This document shows, one piece after another, positions 10,314 through 21,600 of a DNA stretch of 64,000 nucleotides. Under the pieces are notes generated by a model, which was not told where the DNA came from, searched no databases, and was given only the letters and a program-made list of their open reading frames with translations. Numbering within the stretch: position 1 is the first letter of the stretch; each line of letters begins with the position of its first letter. The translations under genes and the position numbers were made by a program. Origin of the DNA: Acanthaster planci (lineage: Eukaryota; Echinodermata; Asteroidea; Valvatida; Acanthasteridae); contig NW_019091357.1 of assembly GCF_001949145.1 (NCBI RefSeq), forward strand, positions 2,766,859 through 2,830,858, in the 5' to 3' direction.

Positions 10314-13300
10314 ATGCAACCGGCTCCGATTCATACCGTGCAGATGCAGGTGGCCTCCCCGCAGCCTCCCCGGCGCAGCCGGTACTCCTGCTCGGTGAAG
10401 TCGCTGGGGATTCTACAGATCATCCTGGCCGGGGTGTCCGCCGTTTTTGGCATTGCATCCGCTGTAGCGACTTACCAGGGCATCGCAAATTTAGGATCTA
10501 GTGCTTGGGGAGGGCTCGTGGTACGTCTAGCATATGTTTCTTGTTTATTTCAAAAGTAATAAACTGCTATAGTTTATCATGTACTTCACCATTTCAGGAT
10601 TCCTTTGGAAAAAAATCACGGCGTTTTCCTCGGAAACGATCAGGAAAATGTCGTTCTTCAGATGTAGTTTGAAATTCTAAGATTTACAGACTCGATGCCA
10701 TTCTACGTACTCCATAACGCGCATGACTCAGTAGAAAGCTGAGAGGAGCCATGGGGACAGATCGTCGATACCAGAGGAAAACGAATATCGAGAGAGTCCA
10801 ATTTTCGATATTCGATAGTTTTTTATTTGCATTATACTGCGAATAAACACATGTTCCAGTTCCTCATCTCTACTTGTAAGAATGGTTCAGTGAAGAAGAG
10901 TGAAGCAATGAGGGAAACGTGAGATTGGATATTTAATATTTGTTTGTGTCTCTTCCATTTCAGTTTTACCTCCCTGCTGGAATCCTTGGCATATTGTCCG
11001 TTACTCTGAGTGTCAATTCACGAAGAGGCCTGGTAAGATATTGAGGTTTTGAATGAGATTAATAAACCAAATAGGAGTTTGAATAAATAACAGACCACCA
11101 AAACTCACAGAAGATCTGCGTGTTCTCAAGTGATATCCACAAACTCCTTGACTTGTAATGCACCCCCTCCCTTCCAACGCAGGTGTTACTGTCCATTTAA
11201 AAAAGGCCAACTAGTGCTCTTATTACTTGCCTTACACGGTTTCAAAGAGGACTAGGTATTCCTATCCTTTGTTTATTGGGGCGTATAGATCTTCCAAAGC
11301 AAATAGGATGACGTACTAACAAGCGCCGTCAAAAGAAGGGTGCGATTTTAAAAACCGTGTGATGATAAAATACTGCTAGTTGACATGTTATCTTTGAAAT
11401 GGAGAGTATTGCTTTCCCTTTGGGGGTTGTACGATACATGCTCACTCTTGACGGGTTCTGTTGGCCCTGAGCCGTGTAGAGAGTCACGACATGAATGTTA
11501 CCATTGCTGGAAACAAAATGGCAGTTGTATGCGCCCTTGCCCATGGACAGTTGGTAGGTACCGTTATTTACAGTTCATTGATCCAGAGCCATTTTTGAGG
11601 GGGGATGGGGGACAAAATCGTTCGCATTTAAACAGCTGCTCAGAAACGAACACCTGAACAAAATGGCTCTGTCTATGCAAAACAACCTCCACTTAACACA
11701 CTCTGATTTTTTTTCTTTTTTGGGGGGGGGGGGCATGGCCCCTTAGATCTACCCCTGCACACAATGAGCACCAATTTTGTTTCCAGAATCTCAAACTGGA
11801 GCTACTCTCAGGCTATATAAGGTCTGTTCTTTTGACGTCACTGTCGTGTTTTCTTGTACAAGTGGCTGCTAAAACTATAGTTGGCCGTCGGTACAAAAGT
11901 ACAAGAATATTTAAAAAGTCCACTCAGCTTCCAGAACACCAGACTCGTATTACTAAAGGCTAAATGAAAATGCCACCGTGCATTGAACTTTAATGGGATA
12001 AATTTTTATTTTGAACAAATTTGAGTTTAATTGGAAAACCAACCAGAAGGTGATATTTCTGCAAAGTTTGGCAGCCCACATACAAGTTGTGGTCTATAAA
12101 GAGCTCTGTAATGCCCCACCCAACAACACCACCACCTGAAACAGGCTCAGTCTTTCACTGATCAAAGTTGGGGCTCATCCAAACCTGCCCCTCAACCAGC
12201 TTCATGACCATTACGAGGAAGAATCAACACAGGTTGCTGCTAGTCGCAGTCCTTACGTCTAAACCCATCCGGCTTACAGCGGTGGAAGTTCAGTGTCATC
12301 GCCGCGTTTTATTAGATGTAGTTTGCACGCTATTTGTAGAATTATATTGGGGTAAACATTTGCCCAAGTTTGATGATGAGTTATGTTGTTTTGTTTCCAT
12401 TTCACAGGCTATTGCATGCTTGGTCATGTCCATTCTCTCGTCGATCATGGCTGGTACCAACCTCATAATGTACGGCATCGACATGGTGAACTTTGGCCCT
12501 AACGGCTACTACTATGGCCCTGTAAGATATGAAAAAAAAGGAAAATCACCACTCTGGTAATCGACCCCGGAAAAAGCATCTACGCCAAGAAATATTGTCG
12601 CCAATAAACAAAAAGTACTCCCAAATACCAACAACTTACGGTTTAGGTTTCTATTTTGGTGAAAATTGTTAGCCTCAGCCCTAACTAGGATGTAATAAAG
12701 GGTTCATTTCAATGATGATGATGTGGGACCCTCCTTTCCCAACCCCATAATCCCTTAACTCTTACACCCAAAGACGTCAGGGCTTTAACCATGCTGGCCT
12801 GATGGACTACCCCCAACCTCATCCCCTTCAAATTGCCCAATATTATCTAAGATGTCAGTAAATAATGCCTTTATTTTTTTGGGAGTATCCTTTTGACTGG
12901 ATGGGAATAACAGTAGAAAAGTGCCATAAATATGCCGTTCTGATGTAAAATTCTGCAGGCATAACTACCTATTGCAGAGGTACATCTGCAGCATGATTTT
13001 TGCACCCAGTACAGTTCCATATATCACTGAAAAATTGCTCGGGTTAAATTTAACCCAAGCGAGAGTGAAAGCTTCAACTACCCAATAGTTTGGGTTGTTT
13101 GGACCCAATTTGGGTGACTGAAATTAATTGAAACTGAAACGGAAAGTAATTCTCAACCCAGAATGGGATTAACACAGCCCATCTTGGGGTAGTTGCAGTT
13201 TTCACCCTGCCTGGGGTTAAAATTTAACCCAGGCAATTTTTCGGTGTAGTGTCAGCACCACCCCCACACGCTTTCAAATTTCCACAGCCGGGCAAGTCAA

Positions 13301-14860
13301 CCCATTCCCTGCCATCCCCTATCCTCCCTGAATCCTGGCACCATTTTTCGTCACTGCTTTCCTTCTTGACAAGTTGTGTATTCTTAATTTCAGACGCCAG
13401 TCGTGCTGGACTCGATTGTCTTAATCGTTTCTCTAACGGAGCTGGTTGTGTCGATCGTTGCTTCCGTCTACTGCTGTTACGTCATGAACGAATACCAGCA
13501 GACCACCACCACGGTAACAAATACCATCTTATTGTACATGTAAATTCCTCAAACCTTGTTGCGATAATTTGGCCTATAGGATGCACCATACTAATTTAAG
13601 CCACCATTGGAAGCAGTGAAAAACTTGACACAGTTCGAGCCTAAATATTGTGACAGCCGACATCGTGGAGGTTTCTTTGGCAAAAATTGTGTTATTATGT
13701 TGTTCTTTCTCACTTTTTCCATTTGTAATAAATTTGTTGGGAGGTTAGTCTTTATGTTAAAGGAGGATAGAGAAATTTAATGTAACTAAAGGGAAACATT
13801 TTTTTTCGTCAAGGGTTTCTTTATGCCCTTTATTTATCCTCATTTCTTATTTTTATTTATGTTGTTTCTGTCTTTCTCAACCATCAATCTGTTGGCGCGC
13901 CAGGCATCTTATGTTTGGGCATGGTTACATGTATACCACTGCATGCACTTGAGTTGAGTGATACTATCAACGTTCTGAATAACTGCTTGCAGAAGGAGAT
14001 CGCACCTCCGCTGTTGCAGGTTCATTCGTGCTTGCCGGGCAGCTGGTCTGTCTCCAGCATCTTGTTGGAGCATGGTTGGAGTAACCCCAGGGTGCGTTCC
14101 TCTGCAGCAGTGAAAGCAGAATGTGCCATCTCCCTGCAGTTGTTTAGACTGTATAAATTACAGAAAACCTCACCCGATAAATGAACACCAAAAAGCGCCT
14201 GCTAACTTGAATGCTTTTTGTTGAATTGTTAATTTGGGTGATTTTTTTGGTTACATCGAATGACGCAACGGTAATCTGCCTATTGTCTTGGAACGAAATT
14301 GATTTGTCGCGAAACAGAATGGCATGGAGGTTAACCGGGAAAACATATAGTAAGGCGGTCACGGGACACCACCCGAGAGGGATCACAAGTCTCCTCTCAT
14401 ACATCAGCAGACTTTTCCTCCCGCTTGTATGTAAGCTGAACACCCTAACGACTGGTCCACGGCGCTCTACGTGGAAACGCAAGCTCATTTCGAAAATAAA
14501 TAGAAGAAAATATGCTCAAAACTATGAATTGTTTCTCCATCTCGGTCTCATGGTAGCGATACGGCATTCCATAACGAGGTTCCCGTGTTGGATACGTAGA
14601 AATGAATTCATCATCGTCTAATAATATCTTACATCACATTTATAATAACCGTGTTGCCTCTTAAATAAAGCAAAAAAAGAAGGAAAATAAATCACTTCAT
14701 CCTGTCTTCCCTCTGGCGCAAAAACCAGATCCAGTACGGACACCCGACTATGTATATGTACAACCAACAACCGGCTGCCTACCCCGGGCCAGCCGTCGCC
14801 CCGGCTCCTGCGATGCTTGTTACCAACCAGGCCACTTTTGCTACCCCGCCACCTAGCTAG
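10314..14860 (+). CDS. Gene C: MS4A/CD20-like protein with truncated tail, 213 aa
   Basis: Exons: 10314-10520 (69 codons), 10964-11032 (23), 12408-12521 (38), 13394-13513 (40), 14729-14860 (43 plus stop). All introns are phase 0. The leader reads HTVQMQVASPQPPRRSRYS; TM1 is LGILQIILAGVSAVFGIA; TM2 FYLPAGILGILS; TM3 AIACLVMSILSSIMAGTN; the second loop contains FGPNGYYYGP; TM4 ends YCCYVMNEY. Exon 5 begins IQYGHP and should run through PPPSYG. A direct repeat of four bases (CTAGCTAG at 14853-14860) puts TAG after PPPS, so the PPxY tyrosine and the last exon are lost. The unused donor (14893) and exon 6 (15136-15167, encoding AGKGNGNLA) are still intact. The early stop is in the last long exon, so transcripts may escape decay. 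Sister of gene D. Confidence 0.85.
13025..13251. mobile_element. MITE in intron 3 of gene C
   Basis: Inverted ends CACTGAAAAATTGC and, read on the other strand, CACTACACCGAAAAATTGCC, each followed by GGGTTAAATTT-type sequence and internal CAACTACCC motifs. About 227 bp, no coding capacity. A longer copy (about 278 bp) sits at the same intron position in gene D. Genes F and G lack it at the corresponding place (about 31670 and 41455), so it inserted in the C/D ancestor. Confidence 0.7.
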
Positions 14861-15135
14861 CTACGGGGCCGCCGCTGCAGCCGGCATAAACGGTATGTAA
14901 AGTCAATGATCATGGGGGGGGGGAGAGACTGGGTGAAACTCATACTGTTTCCATGGCCTCCACTAGCACTCGTCCTGACCAACCGGACGATTTTCTGGCC
15001 GAGTCTGCCTGGAAATGGAACAGTGGGTCCTTCTTCTGCTGCCATGGGTACGTTCGAAAAACGACTATGCGGTGTGGACCCTCAATGAAGGTTTTACTTA
15101 TCTTTTCTTGTCTGTCGTATCTGATCGTGTTTCAG

Positions 15136-15167
15136 ACGCTGGAAAGGGCAATGGCAACTTGGCTTGA
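15136..15167 (+). pseudogene. Relic exon 6 of gene C, bypassed by the upstream stop
   Basis: After the acceptor TTTCAG the sequence reads, in phase 1, AGKGNGNLA then TGA (15165-15167). This matches the last exon of D, F and G. It would still join to the donor at 14893, but the stop at 14858 precedes it, so it can only be 3' UTR unless the four-base insertion is absent in other alleles. Confidence 0.65.
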
Positions 15168-15964
15168 GTTTGCTTCACGAAACAGCCGTCGTTATTCCTG
15201 AACATCAACGGACCAAGACGTCACCTAAGATGCCACCTATAGACCAAGACGTCACACCTACGCAAATACTTAAAACTGTGCGTTAACAGGGTATTAAAAA
15301 ATCGCTAGACAAAAACAAACGGTCCAATGCAAATTGACTTCCTTTGTTCTTTTAGCTTATTTATTTATAATTTTTCGGGGGGCTGTTTGCTTTTCTCTTC
15401 AGTATACCTGCTCTTCAGTAAAACGTTTGACATCAAAGTCTGAAAGCAGAAGATTCAAAACTGGTAATAAATTTACTTGGGAGAAATGGAGGGAAATATT
15501 GTTTGGACTCTTCTAAGCAACCGCGAGATAATCAGAGGTATATAGGTATTTTTTTAATCAATATGCCTCACTGCATAAGAACTTGTAGTATTCTTGCTGG
15601 TGCCCTGTTTTGGAAAGGAAAAAAATTTTTCAAAATCATTATACAGCACATTAGCGCGGTTGGCATTTAATGAGAATATGTAAGTCTTTTGCGATAATTT
15701 ATTGTGAGCTTGAATTTCGCAATTACTTTGTGTTTTTTCACGAATTTGGTTATTAGCCTCCCGTATAGAAAAGTACAGACATTTTGTATTATATATGTAT
15801 TTTAGTTGAAAAATTAAAGATAGCTTTATAAAGCTTAATAGCTTATATACATGTATTAGACAATACCTTTATGGTACATTCCGCCATTTTTAACCTTATA
15901 CAACATGATGATATTTTTTCTATCTTACACAGTCTTCTAAGCTCCTTTTCCCTGCAATATCATT

Positions 15965-16080
15965 TTTCATTCGTATCCACTACCGAGAGACCTTGCGACA
16001 CGGTTGTTACAGGGTTACAAAGTTCATGATCACGACAAGAATGCAGTTTACCGCCAAGATGACGAAATAAATAGACTGTT
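15965..16080. repeat. Spacer repeat, copy 2 (downstream of C)
   Basis: Matches the core of the spacer repeat at 9130-9290: TATCCACTACCGAGAGACC, then GGTTGTTACAGGGTTAC, ATCACGAC and CCGTCGGG-type GTCTGTCTG runs. It lies about 830 bases after exon 6, much as in gene D (24865). Confidence 0.5.
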
Positions 16081-16634
16081 TTGGTCACTCACCGTCGGGT
16101 TGTCTGTCTGTCGGGCTGTCTTGCTGTGTGTCAGTCAATCGGGCAGTCTGTCAGGAAGGACGATACAAGGAGGATGAAAGTATAGACAAAATTGATATAA
16201 ACATCAATTATTCTATTTTTCAAACTCCAGAGCAACCCAAAATGATAGTCAGATATACAGACAATAAAAGTTGTGGCATTTGCATTTTCAAAGTGCATAC
16301 ACGTTTCCTTTTCTGGTGGACAGGCTTCCTAACTACCCCCATCTGAGGGGACATGGGGATTACTTTTGGGGAGAAAATATTTATGGACGGTCATTTCGGG
16401 TTGCTCTGAGGTGTGAAAAACATAATTTAAATCCCACCACCGCTACCTGGAAAAGCCATGTTTATGGAATTGTGGGTTACATACAAAGTTGATGCCCTCA
16501 GACTCCAAAAATTTGAGGGGGCCAAGGGCCCCTCAATGAACCGCAAACTCTACCTGCAGACTGTTTTGTATCGTTGAGGTGAAGCTAACAGAATGAACTC
16601 GAGCGATGGTATTTTTGTCACCTGCTATCTTGAC

Positions 16635-16760
16635 CTCTGCTCCGCCTCCACCGATGTTAGTGACCAACCAGGCTGCCACCGCCGTCACGTCCCCGCTCCA
16701 CCCCCTAACTAAGAGGCTGCCGCCCCCCACACACACACACACACCGTATATAGTAGATGA
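16635..16760 (+). pseudogene. Relic of gene B exon 5 at the C/D duplication junction
   Basis: From CTCTGCTCCGCCTCC the sequence matches gene B exon 5 from position 8392 onward, including the CACACCGTATATAGTAGATG end and the following flank. Sequence left of 16633 (CTATCTTG) instead matches the 3' flank of gene D at 25535-25542. There is no acceptor. The codon equivalent to the tyrosine of gene B's PPNY is TAA (16710-16712), and six extra bases sit in the Val/Pro region. This is the footprint of a tandem duplication, not a gene. Confidence 0.8.
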
Positions 16761-17489
16761 GACGTGACGCCGAGTTTGTGCCCCGCAAGTTGGTCAAACA
16801 TCAAAAAATGTTTTATGAAGCGCAGGATTATACAAGAAATGTTACTATACATTCGAGCTCCAGCTCGACTTGATAGCTTTCCAAATTATTCCAAAGCAAA
16901 TTGTTTGGAGTAAAGTTTTAATATGTAAAAAGTAACTCTGTGAAATTCGCGTTCATTTCAGGTTTTATTCCATCATCCTGACAATCTGGAAGGTTTTTTG
17001 ACGGTGAAAACCAGTTTTTTATTTGTTCTAAGCTGTCTATAGCAAACATTGGTAAGGACACGGTCATCTATAAGCTGGGTCCAGTAAAGACCTGTCGTTG
17101 ACTGTTCAAAAAGAGAGCAATTACTCATAATCATAATGTCTGTTGTGAATGCGCAGCACCCACTCTATGATTGAACCTTTTTTAAAATTTCTTATGAGCT
17201 TGACTTTAAAAGAACCCATGCTTAATTTTTGGGTAGCTATTGATGTTATTATTTCTAGAGCAGACGCTAATTACACGTATAGTGAAGAAATAAAACAAAT
17301 TATGTTTAAATACTCATCAATTAACTTGGCTCAAAACCTAATGACGATAGCGAAAACCATTTTGAATAGGTTTGCTTCATATTCTTATTGTGTTCTGGTA
17401 TTTTTACAGCTTCGAACAATGTGATTGGACCTTCTCACCTTACACAATCTTGTAAATGCCCTGCTGTTCGTTTTCTCTGCGTTATTATT

Positions 17490-17650
17490 ATTCGTCAATC
17501 GTGTCAACTACCGAGAGGCATTTGGATACGGTTGTTGCACCGGCATGGCTGTTACACGGTTCATAATCACGACCAGGAAATGCAGCTTACCACCAACACG
17601 GGGAACATAAAGGAAAAATGCATTTTAGTTTGCGCCTATGTCACTTACAA
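17490..17650. repeat. Spacer repeat, copy 3 (upstream of D)
   Basis: Near-identical copy of 9130-9290 carried by the duplication: GTCAACTACCGAGAGGCATT, GTTGTTGCACCGGCATGG, CACGACCAGGAAATGC. No supported coding function. Confidence 0.55.
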
Positions 17651-18129
17651 GTCTGTCTGACCGTTGGGCTGTCTGTCTGGATGACGCAAGCATTCATATC
17701 ATGATTCATAAACACTTTCCCAATTGTCATGTTTCAAAGCTATACAGTGGAAGTATAAATATACACCGTGCGTTTGCATTTTCAATGTGTATAGAGGAAT
17801 CATTTTCCAGATAAATAACCTATTATACGTAGGCCTGTCCCCCCTTTCTCAGCGGGAATGTGAATTGTTTTGTTGGTAAACAAAATGGATGGTCGCCTTG
17901 ACAGGAGTACATGTTGGATCCGGTATACTATTCAACTGTTGGCTTTGAGCGCATTCTTTACTTATTCAGCGTTTCTTTCCTCTATTGTATATCAAGTCCG
18001 TGTCACGGGCACCCAGTTTCTCTCTGGGCAATTGACTAGTGTTATGACATAAAGCGGTTTATTGCTCTGTGGAATTTTTTTTTCGGTTGGGTGCCCTTCA
18101 CACAAACGCGTCCTTGTTCAACAATGCCG

Positions 18130-18272
18130 TGACGTATGCGAGCTAGTTGGTGCCATCACCAGTTTTCACCGCAATACACGTAGGCAAAAATTAATCTCTC
18201 CGCCATTTTGGTTTCCCGAGGAAATCGGAGCAGTGTTTTCAGATTCTACTGGATCTACAGGTTTGGTTTCAA
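18130..18272 (+). promoter_or_regulatory. Gene D promoter module: TGACGT, YY1-like box, 5' exon
   Basis: TGACGT at 18130, CCGCCATTTTG at 18200-18210, donor GGTTTCAA|GTAAGG with exon end 18272. The acceptor is CCAACAG ending at 18634. Box-to-donor spacing is 62 bases, equal to gene C. Confidence 0.6.
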
Positions 18273-18663
18273 GTAAGGAAAACTTTCATTTTCCTGTATT
18301 AAAAACTATCCAAGATAACTTAGATTGGATTTATTGTTTCTCGGCAACAAATACATGTACTAATAATATTTAAATAATCAGCATTAATTGTCAGCACAGC
18401 AAGTGGTCTCTGTGTGTGTCGTAAATACAGAAAGATATGATTACTTGAAACAGGAAATTGACCTTTTTGCTGGGATAGTTCGACCGAATTTTGACACGTT
18501 TGCCACGAGACGTCAGCAGGAAATCGCTCAAAAATGCTCAAATGCGATGAATATCAGAAAGCCGTTTACAGGGTTTAGGCCTACCGTAGAATTAAGCAAT
18601 TTATCTGAAGCTACGAGTTGTGCCTTTCCAACAGTCTCAGCAGGAGAAAGTCAAAACACCACG

Positions 18664-21600
18664 ATGCTCCCGGCACCTCCGATTCAGACCGTGCAGATGC
18701 AGGTGGCCTCCCCGCAGCCTCCCCGGCGCAGTCGGTACTCCTGCTCGGTCAAGTCGCTGGGGATTCTACAGATCATCCTGGCCGGATTATCGGCCGTTTT
18801 TGGCATTGCATCCGCTGTCACCTTTTACTATGGCATCGGAGTTATTGGATCTAGTGCTTGGGGAGGGCTCGCGGTACGTCTAGCACATGTTTCTTGTGGT
18901 CTATTTCAAAACTACTCAATATTTCATATCATGTAATTCACCTATTTTATGATTCCATTTCTTGGAAACAATCTGGAAAGTGTTGTTGTTCAGATCTAGC
19001 TTGAAACTCCAAGAATTACAGACTCGATACCATTTTACGGACTCCATAATGCACGACTCAGTCAACAGAGAGCTGAGAGGAGCCATGGGGACAGATCATC
19101 GATACCAGAGGAAAACGAATATCGAGGGAGTCGAAAGTTTATATGTTGCTTTGTTGACTATATATAAACAGTTCCTCTGTGAAGCATGGAAAGCAAAAGG
19201 CGGCTGCACGACGTGACCTTTTTTTACATTATACTACAAATAAACATGGGTACCATTTCTCTTCCTTCTACAATGTAAGAATGGGTCTGGCTGTTTACTT
19301 GATTACATATTTCGAGTCCTAGGAGCGTGAGGTTCATGAAGAAGAGTGAATCAATAAGGGAATGCGAGACATGATCTTTGATTGATATATTTTTGTGTCT
19401 CTTCCATTCCAGTTTTACCTCCCCGCTGGAATCCTGGGCATATTGTCCGTTTCGGCCAGTGTTACTTCGCGAAGATGTTTGGTAAGATATTGGCGTTTGA
19501 CTGAGTTAAGAAATGGCTAAAGAAAATGAAATCGTGGAAAAAACAACAGGCCACCAAACCTCACAAAGGACGTGCACATTTCCATGTGATCTACAAACTC
19601 CTTTATTTGGAATGTACAACCCCCCCCTTCCAAAAAAGTGTCACCGTCCATTTCGGAAAAGGCCAACTAGTGCTATTATAACCTGATTTACACGGTTTCA
19701 AAGAGGACTTAGTATTCATATATACTCCTGTTCATTGGGCATATCTATGGATCTCTCAAAGCAAACAGGATGACAGGAAAAGCGCCATCGAAATAAGAGT
19801 GTCCTTTTAAAAAGAATAGGAATGATAAGTACTGCATGTTATGTTTGAAATGGACGGTGTTGCTTTCACTGGGAGGGGGGTCATGCAATATACGTGAATA
19901 CCCGTGACGGGTTCTAATGCCACGCCGCTTCCAGAAGACCAGACCAGTATTACTAATGCTAACTGAAGATACAACCGTACATTTAACTTTAAAGGGGTAA
20001 TTTTTTTTTTGAACGAATTTGAGTTTAGCTCGAAAACCAAGCAGAAGGTGATATTTCTACAAACTTTGGCAGCCCATAAAGTTGTGGTCAACAAAGAGCT
20101 CTGTAATACCCCACTGAAGAACGCCACCAACTGAAATAGTCTCAGTCTTTCGATGTTGAATATTCAAAGCTGGGGTTCATCCAGATCTGGTCTACAGCGG
20201 TGGAAGTTCAGTGTCATCGCAAAGTTTTATTACATGTAGCTTGCACGCTGCTATTGGAATTATATTGGAGTATACATTTGCCCAAGTTTGATGATGAGTT
20301 ATGTTGTTTCGTTTCCATTTCACAGGCTATTGCATGTTTGGTCATGTCCATTCTCTCGTCGATCATGGCTGGTGTCAACCTCATAGTGTACGGCTTCGGC
20401 GTGGGGCAAGTTGGTCCTTACGGCTACCTCTTTGGCTCTGTAAGAAAAAAAACGGGAAAAAACACTTCTCTGGCAATCGAGCGATAAAAAGCATCCGCAC
20501 TAAGAAATATTATCACCAATAAAAGAAAAATACTCCCAATTACCAATAACTGACGGTTTGGGTTTCTCTGTTGTCAAATTATTTAGCCTCGGCCCTAACA
20601 AAGATGTAATAGAAGGTGCATTTCAATAATGATGATCCGGGATCCTCATTCCCTCAGATTCTCGGATATTCATGCACTCAAAGACGGTAGGGCTTTCATC
20701 ATGCTGACCAGACTGAATAGGCCTAACCCCAACCCCGCCACCTCAGAATTGCCCATGGTTGTATTAGATGCCAGTAAATGATACCTTTCTTTCCTGGGAG
20801 TAACCTTTTGACCAGAGGGGATGGGCTATTGAATCATCCCCCAACTTTTTTGTGTTGAGAAAAAAAAAATCAAGGCGGAGAATGGGAGAACAGTAGAAAA
20901 GGGTCATAAATATGCCGTTCTGATGTAAAATTCGGCAGGCATAAATACCAATTGCAGAGGTACATCTGCGGCATGATTTTCGCGCCTAATACAGTTCCAT
21001 ATATCACTGAAAAATTGCTCGGGTTAAATTTAAACCAAGCGAGGGTGAAAACTTCAACTACCCAATAGTTTAGGTTGTTTGGACCCAATTTGGGTGATTG
21101 AAATTAATTTCGGGGTTATTTTAACCAAACAACGGTTAATATCCACTCATTTTGTGGGTGGAAACTGAAACAGAAAGTAATTCTCAACCCAAAATTGGGT
21201 CAACACAGCCCATATTTGGGTAGTTGCAGTTTTCACCCTGCCTTGGGTTAAAATTTAACCCAGGCAATTTTTCGGTGTAGTGTCAGCACCACCCCCACAC
21301 GCTTTTCAAATCTCCACAGCCGGGCAAGTCAACCCCTTCCCTGCCATCCCCTATCCTCCCTGAATTCCGGCACCATTTTTCGCCACTGCTTTCCTTCTTG
21401 ACAAGCTGCTTATTCTTAATTTCAGACGCCAGTAGCGCTGAACTCGATTGTCTTGGTATTTTCTCTAACGGAGCTGGTTGTGTCGATCGTTGCTTCCGTC
21501 TACTGCTGTTACGTCATGAACGAATACCAGCAGACCACCACCACGGTAACAAATACCATATTATTGTACATGCCTCAAACCTTTTTAAGATAATTAGGCC

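Noticed and set aside
14341-14621. Open frame with GHHPRGITSLLSYISRLFL shared with 23263-23543
   Set aside because: It lies inside intron 4 of C and D, in the zero-difference tract, so identity reflects duplication or conversion. No start, splice context or related protein is apparent.
16128-16346. Frame in the spacer after gene C
   Set aside because: Includes repeated GTCTGTCTG sequence and differs freely from the copy after D; no splice or homology support.
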